The notes: generated by a model from the letters alone, not told the origin. A stretch of 64,000 nucleotides of DNA from Antarcticimicrobium luteum (GCF_004358185.1 NZ_SMUV01000067.1:62001-126000), one strand, 5' to 3'; positions 33,296-43,316 are shown, numbered from the stretch's first letter. Made by a program: numbers and translations.

Positions 33296-33322
33296 AAAAA
33301 GCCCCGGCATCGCTGCCGGGGC
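33296..33322 (-). terminator. Terminator of pnp
   Basis: A perfect 9-bp stem (GCCCCGGCA / TGCCGGGGC, loop TCGC) is followed on the minus strand by TTTTT. It lies 27 bases after the pnp stop and in front of the GT25 gene. Confidence 0.9.
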
Positions 33323-33349
33323 CTCTCTATCGCGTCAGGGGACGGCGGA

Positions 33350-35494
33350 TCAGTCCGCCGCTTCCTCGCTCTTTTCGGCAGTGGTCTCTTCGCCGGTCTC
33401 CTGGTCGATCATCTTCATCGACAGGCGCACCTTGCCGCGGTCGTCAAAGCCCAGCAGCTTGACCCAGACCTCCTGGCCCTCTTTCAGAACGTCCGAGGGA
33501 TGGTTCAGGCGGCGGTTCTCGATCTGGCTGACGTGAACCAGCCCGTCGCGCTTGCCGAAGAAGTTCACGAAGGCGCCGAAATCGACGATCTTCACGACCT
33601 TGCCCTTATAGACCTTGCCCTCTTCCGGCTCTGCCACGATCGAATAGATCATGTCATAGGCCTTCTGGATGGCCTCGCCGTTCGGCGAGGCGATCTTGAT
33701 CACGCCGTCGTCGTTGATGTCGACCTTGGCGCCCGACACTTCGACGATCTCGCGGATCACCTTGCCGCCCGAGCCGATCACTTCGCGGATCTTGTCGGTG
33801 GGGATCTGCATGGTCTCGATGCGCGGTGCGTGGACAGAGAAATCCGCCGCGCCGGAGAGCGCCTTGTTCATCTCGCCCAGGATGTGCATCCGGCCGTCCT
33901 TGGCCTGAGCCAGGGCCTTTTGCATGATCTCGGGCGTGATGCCGGCCACCTTGATGTCCATCTGCAGCGAGGTGATGCCCTCTTCGGTGCCCGCGACCTT
34001 GAAGTCCATGTCGCCGAGGTGATCCTCGTCGCCCAGAATGTCGGTCAGCACCGCGTAGGAGCCGTCTTCCTCCAGCACCAGACCCATGGCAACACCGGCC
34101 ACCGCGGATTTCAGCGGAACGCCCGCATCCATCATCGACAGCGAGCCGCCACAGACCGACGCCATCGAGGACGAGCCGTTGGATTCGGTGATCTCGGACA
34201 CGAGGCGCAGGGTGTAGGGGAAGTCGGTCGAGGCCGGCAGAACCGCCTGCAACGCCCGCCACGCCAGCTTGCCATGGCCGATCTCGCGACGGCCCGGGCC
34301 ACCCACGCGGCCCACTTCGCCGACCGAATAGGGCGGGAAGTTATAGTGCAGCATGAAGTTCGATTTGAAGTTGCCGTGCAGCGCGTCGATGAACTGTTCG
34401 TCATCGCCGGTGCCCAGCGTGGTCACCACCAGCGCCTGGGTTTCGCCGCGGGTGAACAGTGCCGAACCATGGGTCCGCGGCAGCAGGCCGTTTTCGCAGA
34501 CGATCGGGCGAACCTGGTCCAGCGCGCGGCCGTCGATACGGCGGCCGTTCTTGACCACGTCCGAACGCAGAACGGTCGACTCGAGCTTTTTCAGCGCGGC
34601 GCCGAGGTTCGGATCCTCCAGCTGCTCGTCGCTCAGCGCGGCACGGATCGCCTCTTTCGCTGCGGCGACGGCGGCCTGACGCTCCTGCTTGTCGGTGATG
34701 GCATAGGCCGCGCGCATCTTCTCTTCGCCCGCAGCCTTGGCCGCGTCATAGAGAGCGGAGTAATCCGGCGGGGTGAAGTCGAACGGCTCTTTCGCGGCAT
34801 CCTCGGCCAGATCGATGATCAGGTCGATCACCGGCTGGATCTGCTCATGCGCGAAGGTCACCGCGCCCAGCATCTCGGCTTCCGACAGCTCATAGGCCTC
34901 GGATTCCACCATCATCACCGCGTCCTTGGTCCCGGCGACCACCAGGTCGAGGCGCTGCTCGGGGTTGTTGCGCAGGTTATGCATGTCCTCGACATCGGGG
35001 TTGAGGATGTACTCGCCATCCACATACCCGACGCGGCAGCCGGCGATCGGCCCCATGAAGGGCACGCCCGACACGGTCAGCGCGGCGCTGGCGGCGATCA
35101 TCGCCACGATGTCGGGGTCGTTGACCAGATCGTGGCTCAGCACGGTGCACATCACCAGAACTTCATGCTTGAAGCCGGGCACGAACAGCGGGCGGATCGG
35201 GCGGTCGATCAGGCGTGCGGTCAGCGTCTCTTTCTCGGTCGGACGCGCCTCGCGCTTGAAAAAGCCGCCGGGCACCTTGCCTGCGGCATAGTATTTTTCC
35301 TGGTAATGCACGGTCAGCGGAAAGAAGTCCTGTCCGGGCTTGGGTTCCTTGGCAAAGGTCACGTTGGCCATCACCCGGGTCTCGCCCAGCGTGGCGATGA
35401 CCGAGCCATCAGCCTGACGGGCAACCTTGCCCGTTTCCAGAGTGAGGGTTTCTTCGCCCCACTCGATCGATTTCGTCGTTACATTGAACATCAT
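33350..35494 (-). CDS. pnp: Polyribonucleotide nucleotidyltransferase (PNPase)
   Basis: A 714-residue 3'-to-5' phosphorolytic RNase of mRNA and small-RNA turnover. Two RNase PH-like halves (about 1-240 and 315-545), a linker helical domain, a KH domain (about 553-612, [21 protein letters not shown]) and an S1 domain (about 622-690, [20 protein letters not shown]) are all recognisable. The [24 protein letters not shown] segment is the phosphate-binding active site. Start at 35494 (Met-Met) with AGGA upstream. rpsO is upstream on the same strand, as in most proteobacteria, but with its own terminator and a 500-base gap. Confidence 0.97.
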   Translation of the reverse strand: MMFNVTTKSIEWGEETLTLETGKVARQADGSVIATLGETRVMANVTFAKEPKPGQDFFPLTVHYQEKYYAAGKVPGGFFKREARPTEKETLTARLIDRPIRPLFVPGFKHEVLVMCTVLSHDLVNDPDIVAMIAASAALTVSGVPFMGPIAGCRVGYVDGEYILNPDVEDMHNLRNNPEQRLDLVVAGTKDAVMMVESEAYELSEAEMLGAVTFAHEQIQPVIDLIIDLAEDAAKEPFDFTPPDYSALYDAAKAAGEEKMRAAYAITDKQERQAAVAAAKEAIRAALSDEQLEDPNLGAALKKLESTVLRSDVVKNGRRIDGRALDQVRPIVCENGLLPRTHGSALFTRGETQALVVTTLGTGDDEQFIDALHGNFKSNFMLHYNFPPYSVGEVGRVGGPGRREIGHGKLAWRALQAVLPASTDFPYTLRLVSEITESNGSSSMASVCGGSLSMMDAGVPLKSAVAGVAMGLVLEEDGSYAVLTDILGDEDHLGDMDFKVAGTEEGITSLQMDIKVAGITPEIMQKALAQAKDGRMHILGEMNKALSGAADFSVHAPRIETMQIPTDKIREVIGSGGKVIREIVEVSGAKVDINDDGVIKIASPNGEAIQKAYDMIYSIVAEPEEGKVYKGKVVKIVDFGAFVNFFGKRDGLVHVSQIENRRLNHPSDVLKEGQEVWVKLLGFDDRGKVRLSMKMIDQETGEETTAEKSEEAAD

Positions 35495-35971
35495 CGTATC
35501 CTGTTTGGGAGCACTCCCGGCCTTCCGGGTCTCCCGTTTGCGTAGCGGCCCCATTGCCGCCGACCCCTTGTATCTTCACGTCGAGTGCCGGGGTCCGGGC
35601 ACACGGTCTCAGATGGACGCGCCATACAGGAGAACGGCACGTTTGGAAAGGATGGATAGCGGGGCGGCCCTCCCGTCCGCAGGATGGGGCGATCCGGTTT
35701 CGGGGCGTCCGCGGGGAACCCGGTCCTTTTCCGCAGCATCCCTGCCGGGTCAGCCGCTGCCCCCGATCAGAAGGCCACCGCGGTTGTTGGGGATGCGGGT
35801 CGGTAACGTCGTCTTCCCGGCATCGGGGTGCCGGACAGAACGGTGACAGGCAAGCGGGCGTCGGCCCCCGGATGTCTATGAGTCTTGATGTTTTGGTATC
35901 ACATCACTCGCCTGATCGAGCCCCCTTGCCAGGCTGGTCAGGCGGATGCCGATACAGACCGTCCCGGAACG
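35495..35971. other. Leader/intergenic region between rpsO and pnp
   Basis: About 480 bases with no supportable gene; frames across it are short and of biased composition. It probably carries the pnp promoter and 5' leader. I see a small hairpin CCCGG-CCTT-CCGGG (35516-35529) about 22 bases before the pnp start, and an AT-richer pocket with the dyad TGATGT-N9-ACATCA (35886-35906). In enterobacteria the pnp leader is an RNase III/PNPase autoregulation target; whether that holds here cannot be read from sequence. Confidence 0.5.
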
Positions 35972-36000
35972 AAAAAACCGCGCCCCGGCAGGGACGCGGT
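35972..36000 (-). terminator. Terminator of rpsO
   Basis: A 10-bp stem (ACCGCGTCCC / GGGGCGCGGT, one wobble pair) with a TGCC loop, followed on the minus strand by six T. It begins 28 bases after the rpsO stop. Confidence 0.88.
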
Positions 36001-36027
36001 CGATCGAACCAAATTGGTAAGGCGCGC

Positions 36028-36297
36028 TTAGCGGCGCAGACCCAGGCGCTGGATCAGGTCCTGATAACGGCCCTCATCCTTGCCCTTGAGATAGTCCAGC
36101 AGCTTGCGGCGCTGGGCCACCATCTTCAGAAGACCACGGCGGCCGTGGTTGTCCTTCTTGTGGGTCTTGAAGTGCTCGGTCAGCGTGGAAATCCGCGAGC
36201 TCAGGATCGCAACCTGAACCTCGGGCGAACCGGTGTCGCCCTCTTTGGTCCCGAATTCTTTCATCACGCGGGCTTTTTCTTCGACGGTAATCGACAT
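36028..36297 (-). CDS. rpsO: 30S ribosomal protein S15
   Basis: An 89-residue S15 that binds 16S rRNA helices 20-22 early in 30S assembly. [32 protein letters not shown], the [21 protein letters not shown] stretch and the C-terminal LGLRR are unmistakable. AAAGGAGACCCCG precedes the ATG. Own terminator downstream. S15 often represses its own mRNA through a leader structure; the 160-base region upstream to the RTX gene end could hold one, but I cannot outline it. Confidence 0.98.
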   Translation of the reverse strand: MSITVEEKARVMKEFGTKEGDTGSPEVQVAILSSRISTLTEHFKTHKKDNHGRRGLLKMVAQRRKLLDYLKGKDEGRYQDLIQRLGLRR

Positions 36298-36458
36298 CGG
36301 GGTCTCCTTTACAGGGTTAGAGTGAATGGCGCAGGCCGGGATGTCGTCCAGCACAGGCCCGTGGAGAATGGTCCGACCCGGCACGGAGGCCCCGTTCCCG
36401 GATCGAATGCGGGCGTATAGGCGGATTCTGTACCAAAGCAAAGGGAAAATCGGCCCGA

Positions 36459-37613
36459 TCAGCGATCCGCCGGACTCAAATCGGGCAGGGCGGTATAGTC
36501 GACCAGCCGGATATCCTCCACCGTCACCGGGCCGCCGCCCTGGACACGGGCCAGTTCGGCGCCGTTGACCATGATATGACTCAGCCCCGGACTCGCCGGG
36601 TCGGTCACCACCTCGACCTCCGGATCGGGGTCGGATTCCATATCCCAGACCAGCGTCAGCTGATCCTCTGCCGGATCGTAATCCAAAAGCTCGGCAGCAT
36701 CGCCGCCGGCGATCCAGTCGCCCAGCACGATGCCGTCCGCATCCTCGCCGGCGGTCACCACGTCGCCGGCCCCGGCGAAGATGGTGTCGGCGCCACTGCC
36801 GCCATTGAGAAAATCGCTCCCAGACGTATCCTCTGCGGCGCTGTCCGCCGCATTCGCCGCGCCGATGCTCCCGCCGATACCGCCGAGATCGTCGATGCCG
36901 GGGGCCTCGCCCGGTTCCAGTCCGGACAGGGTATCGTCGCCCCAGCCGCCGAACAGGGTGTCCGCACCCGCGCCGCCCTCCACAAAATCGTCCCCTTCCG
37001 AGCCGTGCAGCGCGTCGTCGCCGTCCCCGCCGCGCAGCACATCGTCGCCCAGCCCGCCCTCCATCCGGTCGGCGCCCGAACCGCCCTCCAGCCGGTCGGC
37101 CCCGGCATGGCCGAACAGCTGATCCTCGCCCGCCGCGCCCTCCAGGTCGTCATCGCCATAGCCGCCATGAAGCTGATCTTCGCCGCCGCCGCCATCGAGG
37201 AGGTCATCGCCGTCCGCGCCGAACAGCCGGTCGTCGCCGGCCCCCCCGCGGATCCAGTCGTCGCCGCCATAGCCGTTGATCTGGTCTTGACCGGCGGCCC
37301 CGTCCAGCAGGTCGTTCCCGTCCCCGCCGGAGAGAAAGTCGACCTCGGGTCCGCCCGACAGGATCAGCCCGGCAGGGCCGCTTTCGGCCGCGCCCTCCAC
37401 CGGGTCGCCGGGGACATCCCCCGTCGTCCCCGTCACCCCCTCGATCCAGTCAGCGGGAGAAAGCGGCCCGGTTTCCATGCCGGTCTCCAGGCCGAGGGGA
37501 TCCTGATCGGCCTCCGCCTTATCGTCGGCCAGGTCGTCGTCTTCGGAAAAGAGGTCCGCCAGGGCCATGCCGCCCAGCGCGGCAAGGCCGAATAAACCCG
37601 CCAGCCAGACCAT
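36459..37613 (-). CDS. RTX repeat protein with N-terminal membrane segment
   Basis: A 384-residue very acidic protein. Residues 1-22 are a hydrophobic segment ([21 protein letters not shown]) followed at once by [18 protein letters not shown]. From about 85 to 250 it has many GGxGxDxLxGGxGDDxL calcium-binding nonapeptides ([18 protein letters not shown] and so on), then a Ser/Ala/Gly linker and a C-terminal beta-rich part with [25 protein letters not shown]. It may be an anchored or type I secreted calcium-binding protein; a classical secretion signal is not clear. It stands between truB/DUF1643 and rpsO, interrupting an otherwise conserved cluster. Same family type as the 5581 gene but not a close copy. 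Confidence 0.78.
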   Translation of the reverse strand: MVWLAGLFGLAALGGMALADLFSEDDDLADDKAEADQDPLGLETGMETGPLSPADWIEGVTGTTGDVPGDPVEGAAESGPAGLILSGGPEVDFLSGGDGNDLLDGAAGQDQINGYGGDDWIRGGAGDDRLFGADGDDLLDGGGGEDQLHGGYGDDDLEGAAGEDQLFGHAGADRLEGGSGADRMEGGLGDDVLRGGDGDDALHGSEGDDFVEGGAGADTLFGGWGDDTLSGLEPGEAPGIDDLGGIGGSIGAANAADSAAEDTSGSDFLNGGSGADTIFAGAGDVVTAGEDADGIVLGDWIAGGDAAELLDYDPAEDQLTLVWDMESDPDPEVEVVTDPASPGLSHIMVNGAELARVQGGGPVTVEDIRLVDYTALPDLSPADR

Positions 37614-37695
37614 GCCGCCGCTCCACTCGAAAACCTAAGAACGCCCCCAGCAGCCACAAATGCGGGCACAGGTCAATGATTTCCGGTTCGGCTGG

Positions 37696-38217
37696 TTAAC
37701 AGGGGTTTTCCGGTCCCCAGGACTCGGGTTGGCGCGCATAGGCGATATAAAGCGGGTGTTTCGGGTGCCCGTCCTTGCTCAGCCCCAGGTGATAGAGCGG
37801 CGCGCCGGTCCCGCGCAGCAGCGCCTCGACCCTCGGTCCCCGGTCCAGATGCGCCCCATGGGTGCCCCAGGCGGCGATCACCTGATCCGCCCAGGCCGCG
37901 CCGTCCAGGATCGCCGCGTCATTCTCCGGCCCCACCGGATCGTCGGCCCGGCGCATCGCACGCGGGTCGGTGTCGCGCCAGGCAAAGATGTTGGTCACCC
38001 GGAACGCCCCGAACCCCAGCGCCCGCGCCCGCCGTTCGCAGCGCTCGACCGTCGGGTCGTTCTGCACCTCGGTCGCGGTCGACGGATTCAGCATCACGAA
38101 CAGCGCCCGGCGCCCCTGCGGGTTCCAGATCCGGGTCAGGCTGTAGCGGTAGCGTTCGCAATCGGAATAGACGGCGGTGGAGGGCGCGTCGCCCTTGGTA
38201 TGGCTTCGGGTGATCAT
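37696..38217 (-). CDS. DUF1643 domain protein
   Basis: A 173-residue protein with DUF1643 marks: SLTRIWNPQGRRALFVMLNPSTATEVQNDPTVERCERRARALGFGAFRVTNIFAWRDTDP and AAWADQVIAAWGTHG. Function unknown in the family; members are often near nucleic-acid-related genes. ATG at 38217 is downstream of truB by 123 bases, mostly a low-complexity CCG/GCC repeat, on the same strand. Confidence 0.8.
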   Translation of the reverse strand: MITRSHTKGDAPSTAVYSDCERYRYSLTRIWNPQGRRALFVMLNPSTATEVQNDPTVERCERRARALGFGAFRVTNIFAWRDTDPRAMRRADDPVGPENDAAILDGAAWADQVIAAWGTHGAHLDRGPRVEALLRGTGAPLYHLGLSKDGHPKHPLYIAYARQPESWGPENPC

Positions 38218-38291
38218 GGACGGGGGTTTATCCGTCCGCGCGCCGGAGCGGAAGACACCGCCGTGCGAAAGCGGCCCGGCGGCAAGGGGGG

Positions 38292-38320
38292 GCCGCCCCG
38301 CCGCCCCGCCGCCCCGCCCC
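38292..38320. repeat. GCCGCCCC tandem repeat
   Basis: The 8-bp unit GCCGCCCC occurs three times in a row (38292-38315) plus GCCCC, within an almost pure G/C stretch between truB and the DUF1643 gene. Low-complexity DNA of this type changes length easily. Confidence 0.7.
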
Positions 38321-38340
38321 GCAGGGGCGTTGCGCCCGGC

Positions 38341-39246
38341 TTAGAGGTTGAAAACCCGGCTGGGATGCAATTGCCCGGCCTTGTAGCGGCCCACGGCCAC
38401 CGCGCGCCCCTCGAAAGAGGCCCAGCATTCGTCGCCGTACTCCACATCCGAGGGCAGCACCGTGCCGGGGTTGCCGTTGCGCAGCTTTGCCGCGCCCTCG
38501 GCGGTGCATTTGACCTCCGGCAGATCGGCCAGCCCCTGTTCCAGCGGGCGGATGTAGTCATCGAGCGCCGGCGTTCGCGCCATCGCGTCGATCTGTTCGA
38601 GGCTCAGCCCGTCCTCGGAATCGAAGGGACCCGACCAGATCCGGCGCAGGCGCACCACATGGCCGAAGCAGCCCAGGGTTTCGCCGAGGTCGCGGGCGAT
38701 GGCGCGCACATAGCCGCCCTTGCCGCAGGTCATCTCCAGCTCCACGTGATCGGGGTCGGGGCGGTCGGTCATCACCAGCTCCTCGACCCAGAGCGGGCGC
38801 GCCTCGACCTCGAACTCTTCGCCCTCGCGGGCGAGCTTATAGGCGCGCTGGCCGTCGATCTTGACCGCCGAGTATTTCGGCGGCACCTGCATGATCTCGC
38901 CGACGAACCGGCTCAGCGCCGCCTTGATCTCGTCATCCGTCGGGCGTGTGTCGCTTTGCGCGATCACCTCGCCCTCGGCATCGTCGGTGTTGGTGGCCTG
39001 GCCCAGCCGCACGGTGAAGGCATAGGCCTTGAGCGCATCGGTGATATAGGGAACCGTCTTGGTCGCCTCGCCCAGCGCCACCGCCAGCACGCCGGTCGCC
39101 TCCGGGTCCAGCGTGCCGGCATGACCGGCCTTTTTGGCCTCCAGCGCCCAGCGCACCTTGTTCACGACGGCGGTCGAGGTCAGCCCAGCGGGCTTGTCCA
39201 CCACCAGCCAGCCGGAAATATCGCGCCCTTTGCGTTTGCGTGCCAT
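38341..39246 (-). CDS. truB: tRNA pseudouridine-55 synthase TruB
   Basis: A 301-residue enzyme that makes Psi55 in the T-loop of tRNA. Catalytic Asp47 sits in [14 protein letters not shown] (41-54); [29 protein letters not shown] and [16 protein letters not shown] are conserved. Follows the DUF2233 protein gene and, beyond it, rbfA on the same strand. Length is typical. Confidence 0.96.
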   Translation of the reverse strand: MARKRKGRDISGWLVVDKPAGLTSTAVVNKVRWALEAKKAGHAGTLDPEATGVLAVALGEATKTVPYITDALKAYAFTVRLGQATNTDDAEGEVIAQSDTRPTDDEIKAALSRFVGEIMQVPPKYSAVKIDGQRAYKLAREGEEFEVEARPLWVEELVMTDRPDPDHVELEMTCGKGGYVRAIARDLGETLGCFGHVVRLRRIWSGPFDSEDGLSLEQIDAMARTPALDDYIRPLEQGLADLPEVKCTAEGAAKLRNGNPGTVLPSDVEYGDECWASFEGRAVAVGRYKAGQLHPSRVFNL

Positions 39247-39355
39247 GTCGTCCCCGTTCCTGATCAGAGGGCGGCGGCGTAGCCGAAGCCCCCCGCGCTG
39301 TCAATTTGCCGAAGGCCGAGGCAGTGATTTTGTACGGATTCGGCCCGGTTCCGCC

Positions 39356-40093
39356 CTATTCGGCGGGCTCCGCCACGCCGACGATCGGCCCCAGGGCAAA
39401 ACCCGGGTCGTTGCGCCCGAGCTGCGGCGCGTAGAGCCGCGAGATGTTGCCGTCGAAATAAAGCGCCTGCGGCAGGCCGAGGTGATCCCGGAAAAGACGG
39501 GCAAAGGCGTGGAAGGTGACCAGATCGCGCGACAGCGCAAAAACCGCGCGGGTGCCGTCGGCGCTGGTGCCCACCCCGTTGCGGATGTAGCGCGAGTTGC
39601 TGTCGGGCAGGAACCGCGGATGCAGCGCGCCGTCGATCACCAGCATCGGCCCCGATTGGGTGGCATGGGTGCAGGCGGGCTTGCGGTCGAGGAAGGCCAG
39701 CGTCTCGATCACATCCGCCCGGCCGGGGCGGATGCAGAAGACACCGTTCGGCAACAGGCCGAAATTGCCCGGCCCGGCATTGGGGATCACCCGCATCAAC
39801 TCGTCGCCGTTCTCGACATAATACCCGACCGGCGAGCGATCGTCGTGATACATGCCGCCGTTCATCGCGAAGGCGAGCCGCTTGCCTTCGCCGGCCAGCT
39901 TTGCGTTCACCGCCCCGAACTGGCCCAGCAGTCCGCCCCGGGCATCGTTCAGGAACAGCCGCAGATCCTCCTGCGCCGCATCGACCTCGCAGATCGTATA
40001 GCGGTTGCCGTCATACCCGGTATTGCGGCACTCGACCGCGAGGGCAGGGGCGGCGATGAGCGCCGCCAGCCCGATCGCGGCGGCGCGGATCAC
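39356..40093 (-). CDS. Secreted phosphodiester-glycosidase/DUF2233 protein
   Basis: A 245-residue protein with a signal peptide ([19 protein letters not shown]). The mature part resembles the NAGPA/DUF2233 fold: [48 protein letters not shown] and [18 protein letters not shown], with [13 protein letters not shown] near the end, a pattern of metal/sugar-phosphodiester enzymes. Substrate unknown. Starts with GTG at 40093, overlapping the rbfA stop by four bases (GTGA), so it is translationally coupled to rbfA, and is followed by truB after 109 bases. Confidence 0.8.
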   Translation of the reverse strand: MIRAAAIGLAALIAAPALAVECRNTGYDGNRYTICEVDAAQEDLRLFLNDARGGLLGQFGAVNAKLAGEGKRLAFAMNGGMYHDDRSPVGYYVENGDELMRVIPNAGPGNFGLLPNGVFCIRPGRADVIETLAFLDRKPACTHATQSGPMLVIDGALHPRFLPDSNSRYIRNGVGTSADGTRAVFALSRDLVTFHAFARLFRDHLGLPQALYFDGNISRLYAPQLGRNDPGFALGPIVGVAEPAE

Positions 40094-40485
40094 GACTCCA
40101 GATCGCGGCGCACCGCGTCCTGCGACAGCATGCGGCGGGTTTCGTCCATCTGGTCAAAGGTCTGGTCGAGCTGGAATCGCAGGTCGGGGGTGAATTTCAG
40201 CCCGGCCTTCTTGCCGATGATGCGGCGCAGCTCGCCCTTGTTGCGCGCCAGCAGCTTGACCACATCCTCCTGCCCCTTGCCGCCCAAAGGCAGCACATAG
40301 GCGGTGGCGATCTTGAGATCGGGCGAGGTGCGCACCTCGCCGACGGTGATCGACATCCGGTTGAGGTCCGGGTCGTGGATATCGCCGCGCGCCAGCACCT
40401 CGGCCAGGGTGCGCCGGATCAGTTCGCCCACCCGCAGCTGGCGCTGCGAGGGACCGGAACCGTCATGGAATTTGTTCTTTGCCAT
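40090..40485 (-). CDS. rbfA: 30S ribosome-binding factor A
   Basis: A 131-residue KH-like assembly factor for the 30S subunit, needed for 16S 5' processing and cold growth. [53 protein letters not shown] and [26 protein letters not shown] are characteristic. Divergent from dapB (89 bases). The DUF2233 gene starts inside its stop codon. Confidence 0.95.
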   Translation of the reverse strand: MAKNKFHDGSGPSQRQLRVGELIRRTLAEVLARGDIHDPDLNRMSITVGEVRTSPDLKIATAYVLPLGGKGQEDVVKLLARNKGELRRIIGKKAGLKFTPDLRFQLDQTFDQMDETRRMLSQDAVRRDLES

Positions 40486-40574
40486 GTCCCCGATCTAGGC
40501 GTTTGGCGGGGCTTTGCCAAGCGGCGGCTGAGCGGGTAGGGAGAAGGCACAGGATCGCAGCACAGGGGCGTCAC

Positions 40575-41384
40575 ATGACACATAGACCGGGGATCGTCGT
40601 GACCGGGGCATCGGGCCGCATGGGCCGGATGCTGATCGAGACCATCAGCGACAGCGACAGGGCGCGTCTGGTCGGCGCGGTCGAGCGGGCCGGCCATTCC
40701 TGGGTCGGCCGCGACGTGGGCGAGGCGATGGGCGGCGCGCCGCTGGGCGTGACGGTGACCGACCAGCCGCTCGACGCCTTTGCCCAGGCGCAGGCGGTGA
40801 TCGACTTTACCGCGCCCGAGGCGACGCTGGAGTTTGCCGCGCTGGCCGCGCAGGCCCGCGCGGTGCATGTGATCGGCACCACCGGCATGACCGACGACCA
40901 GATCGCGCGGCTTGAACCGGCGGCGCGCCACGCCGTCATCATCCGGGCCGGCAACATGAGCCTGGGCGTCAACCTGCTGGTGCAATTGACGAAACGGGTG
41001 GCCGCCGCGCTGGACGAGGATTTCGACATCGAGGTGATCGAGGCGCACCACCGCCACAAGGTCGACGCACCCTCGGGCACCGCGCTGATGCTGGGCGAGG
41101 CCGCCGCCGAGGGGCGCGGGGTGAGCCTGGCCGATGTGGCCGACCGCGGCCGCGACGGGATCACCGGCGCGCGCGAGCGGGGGCATATCGGATTTTCCGC
41201 GGTCCGGGGCGGCGACATCGTGGGCGAGCATGACGTGCTCTTTGCCGCCGATGGCGAACGCATCGTGCTGCGCCATGTGGCGACCGACCGGGCGATCTTT
41301 GCGCGCGGCGCGCTCAAGGCGGCGCTCTGGGGTCAGGGCAGGGCGCCGGGCCAGTACGACATGGTGGATGTGCTGGGGCTGTGA
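40575..41384 (+). CDS. dapB: 4-hydroxy-tetrahydrodipicolinate reductase
   Basis: A 269-residue NAD(P)H enzyme of lysine/meso-diaminopimelate synthesis. The Rossmann motif [11 protein letters not shown] lies at 10-20, catalytic His/Lys in [20 protein letters not shown], and [18 protein letters not shown] follows. ATG at 40575 with CAGGGGCGTCAC before it; an open extension upstream lacks similarity. Stands alone on the plus strand; convergent with the SDHAF4-like gene across a region with two hairpins. Confidence 0.96.
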   Translation: MTHRPGIVVTGASGRMGRMLIETISDSDRARLVGAVERAGHSWVGRDVGEAMGGAPLGVTVTDQPLDAFAQAQAVIDFTAPEATLEFAALAAQARAVHVIGTTGMTDDQIARLEPAARHAVIIRAGNMSLGVNLLVQLTKRVAAALDEDFDIEVIEAHHRHKVDAPSGTALMLGEAAAEGRGVSLADVADRGRDGITGARERGHIGFSAVRGGDIVGEHDVLFAADGERIVLRHVATDRAIFARGALKAALWGQGRAPGQYDMVDVLGL

Positions 41385-41395
41385 CACCCCGGGCG

Positions 41396-41419
41396 ATTTG
41401 CCGAGAGGTTTCGGCAAAT
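41396..41419 (+). terminator. Hairpin directly after dapB
   Basis: A perfect 9-bp stem ATTTGCCGA / TCGGCAAAT with a GAGGTT loop starts 11 bases after the dapB stop. No T-run follows, so it may be a weak or Rho-assisted terminator or a 3'-end stabiliser. Confidence 0.5.
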
Positions 41420-41594
41420 TGAGCGGCGGCGAGGGATCGCTGCGGCAGGGGTGATTCGCGGCTGCTTGATGGAGAAACGGCACCGATGTCCCGTCAGGCC
41501 CGGCCGCAGGACGGGCCTCGCCCGCCAGCAGATGCGACGCATTCGTGTCGGTGGGGGCGCGGTACGATGAGGTTTTCTCCGGGGCGTCAGCCCC

Positions 41595-41638
41595 GGTTCG
41601 CGCCCGCCCCCGAGGCCGGGCGCGAACCTTATTTCTTT
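41595..41638 (+). terminator. Strong hairpin with T-rich tail before the SDHAF4-like gene
   Basis: A perfect 12-bp stem GGTTCGCGCCCG / CGGGCGCGAACC with a 10-base loop, followed on the plus strand by TTATTTCTTT. It is 210 bases downstream of dapB, so either the dapB transcript is long or something between is transcribed. A second small hairpin (GGGGC-GTCA-GCCCC) sits just before it. Confidence 0.7.
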
Positions 41639-41671
41639 AATCGCGGAACGAGGGCTCGAGGCGCGGCCGCC

Positions 41672-41878
41672 TCAGAAATCGACCGCGATCCCCTTCTTCT
41701 CCCAATCGCCATAGCGCACCGGTTCCGGCCCGTCGCGCCCGCCCAGTTCGGTGGGCAGCGGCTCGGCCTCCGCCTCGGCCTTGCGGCGGCGCGCCTCCGC
41801 CTCGGCCAGCGCGCGCTGGGCGGCGGGGGGCAGATCGGGTTTCTCGTCCGGTGCTTCGGGGCTGTCGTTCTCGCGCAT
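41672..41878 (-). CDS. SDHAF4-like succinate dehydrogenase assembly protein (DUF1674)
   Basis: A 68-residue protein with the DUF1674 signature at the C-terminus: LGGRDGPEPVRYGDWEKKGIAVDF. The mitochondrial homologue SDHAF4/Sdh8 protects the flavinylated SdhA subunit during assembly of succinate dehydrogenase. The N-terminal half is charged and probably disordered. No sdh genes are in the window. Starts at the ATG at 41878; divergent from rsmB (88 bases). Confidence 0.85.
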   Translation of the reverse strand: MRENDSPEAPDEKPDLPPAAQRALAEAEARRRKAEAEAEPLPTELGGRDGPEPVRYGDWEKKGIAVDF

Positions 41879-41966
41879 CGCGGGTTCCTTTGCTCTCTGC
41901 TCGTGATATACGCCCCTGTCGCCCGGGGACAAGCCGGGCGACTTGGAACAACGCAGGCAGGTCAGC

Positions 41967-43232
41967 ATGGACGACAGCGGAACGGCGGCACGGAAAAGCG
42001 CGATTTACCTGCTCGATCAGGTTCTGGGCGAGGGGCGGCTGCTGTCCGAATGCCTTGGCGCCGCGGCGCTGGAGCGGCTGGAGCCGGCCGACCGCGCCCG
42101 CGCCCAGCGGCTGGCCGCCGACACGCTGCGCGGGCTGGAGCGCGCCGACCGGCTGCTGGCGAAACATCTGCGCAAACCGCCGCCGCTGACCGTGCAGAAC
42201 ACGCTGCGGCTGGGCACGATCGAGCTTTGCGCAGGCGCCGCGGCGCATGGCGTGGTCAACGCGATGGTCGAGATCACCGCGCGCCACCGCCGCCACGGGA
42301 AACTGAAGGGCATGGTCAACGCGGTGCTGCGCAAGATCGCCGCCGAGGGGCCGGAGGAATGGGCGCGGCTGCGCGTTCCGCGGCTGCCGAAATGGCTGCG
42401 CAAACCGCTGGTCGAGGCCTGGGGCCCCGAGGCGGTGGCGGCGATGGAGGCGGCGCATTTCGCCGGCGCGCCGCTCGACATTACGCCCCGCCCGGGGGCG
42501 CTGGTCGATCTGCCGGACGCGCGGGCGTTGCCCACCGGGTCGCTGCGGCTCGATGTGCCGGGGCAGGTCTCGGCGCTGCCGGGTTATGCGGATGGAACTT
42601 GGTGGGTGCAGGACGCCGCCGCGGCGCTGCCCGCGAAAGTGCTGGCCGCGCAGCTCGGCGAAAAGGTGCTCGACATGTGCGCCGCGCCCGGCGGCAAGAC
42701 CCTGCAACTGGCCGCCGCCGGCGCCGATGTGGTCGCGCTCGACATCTCGGAGGCGCGCCTTGGCCGGCTGCGCGAGAATCTGGCGCGCACCGGGCTCACC
42801 GCCCGGGTGGTGGTCGGTGACGCGCTGGAGCACGACGGGCAATATGACGCCATCCTGCTTGACGCGCCCTGTTCGGCCACTGGCACCATTCGCCGCCATC
42901 CCGATCTGCCCTTTGCCAAGGACGGGGCCGAATTCGGCCTGCTGATCGAGCTTCAGGCGCAGATGCTGGCGCATGCCTGGTCGCTGCTGAAACCGGGCGG
43001 GCGGCTGGTCTATTGCACCTGTTCGCTGCTGCCGGACGAGGGCGAGGTGCAGATCGAGGAGGCGTTGGAAATCCTGGCCGGCGCCGCCATCGACCGGGCC
43101 GCGCTGGATCTGCCCGGGATCGATCCGGGCTGGGTCACCGAAGAGGGCGGTCTGCGCCTGCGTCCCGATTACTGGCCCGGGCTGGGCGGCATGGACGGTT
43201 TTTACATCGCCTGTCTGCGCAAAGCGGCATGA
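41967..43232 (+). CDS. rsmB: 16S rRNA m5C methyltransferase RsmB
   Basis: A 421-residue enzyme methylating C967 of 16S rRNA. The N-terminal NusB-like RNA domain (about 1-135: SAIYLLDQVLGEGRLLSECL...HGVVNAMVEITARHRR) precedes a SAM-binding domain with MCAAPGGKTLQLAAAG near 236. The two cysteines of the m5C reaction lie in LLDAPCSATGTIRRHPD (near 300) and YCTCSLLPDEGE (near 350). Start ATG at 41967 with a moderate AGG ribosome site; eight extra codons upstream are open. The heparinase-like gene follows. Confidence 0.94.
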   Translation: MDDSGTAARKSAIYLLDQVLGEGRLLSECLGAAALERLEPADRARAQRLAADTLRGLERADRLLAKHLRKPPPLTVQNTLRLGTIELCAGAAAHGVVNAMVEITARHRRHGKLKGMVNAVLRKIAAEGPEEWARLRVPRLPKWLRKPLVEAWGPEAVAAMEAAHFAGAPLDITPRPGALVDLPDARALPTGSLRLDVPGQVSALPGYADGTWWVQDAAAALPAKVLAAQLGEKVLDMCAAPGGKTLQLAAAGADVVALDISEARLGRLRENLARTGLTARVVVGDALEHDGQYDAILLDAPCSATGTIRRHPDLPFAKDGAEFGLLIELQAQMLAHAWSLLKPGGRLVYCTCSLLPDEGEVQIEEALEILAGAAIDRAALDLPGIDPGWVTEEGGLRLRPDYWPGLGGMDGFYIACLRKAA

Positions 43233-43316
43233 GGTCCGGGTTTCGCAAGTGACTCCGCGGCCCTGCGCCGCTATCATCCGCCGGAAACGCCAGAGAGCGT
43301 GAGAGGCAGAGCGCGC

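Noticed and set aside
32639-35545. A 968-codon plus-strand open frame opposite pnp
   Set aside because: Antisense to pnp, whose domains are unmistakable; composition is biased and has no motif.
36459-37613. CRISPR-like repeat pattern in DNA of the RTX genes
   Set aside because: The periodicity (27 bases) comes from nonapeptide coding repeats inside an intact reading frame, without spacers or cas genes.
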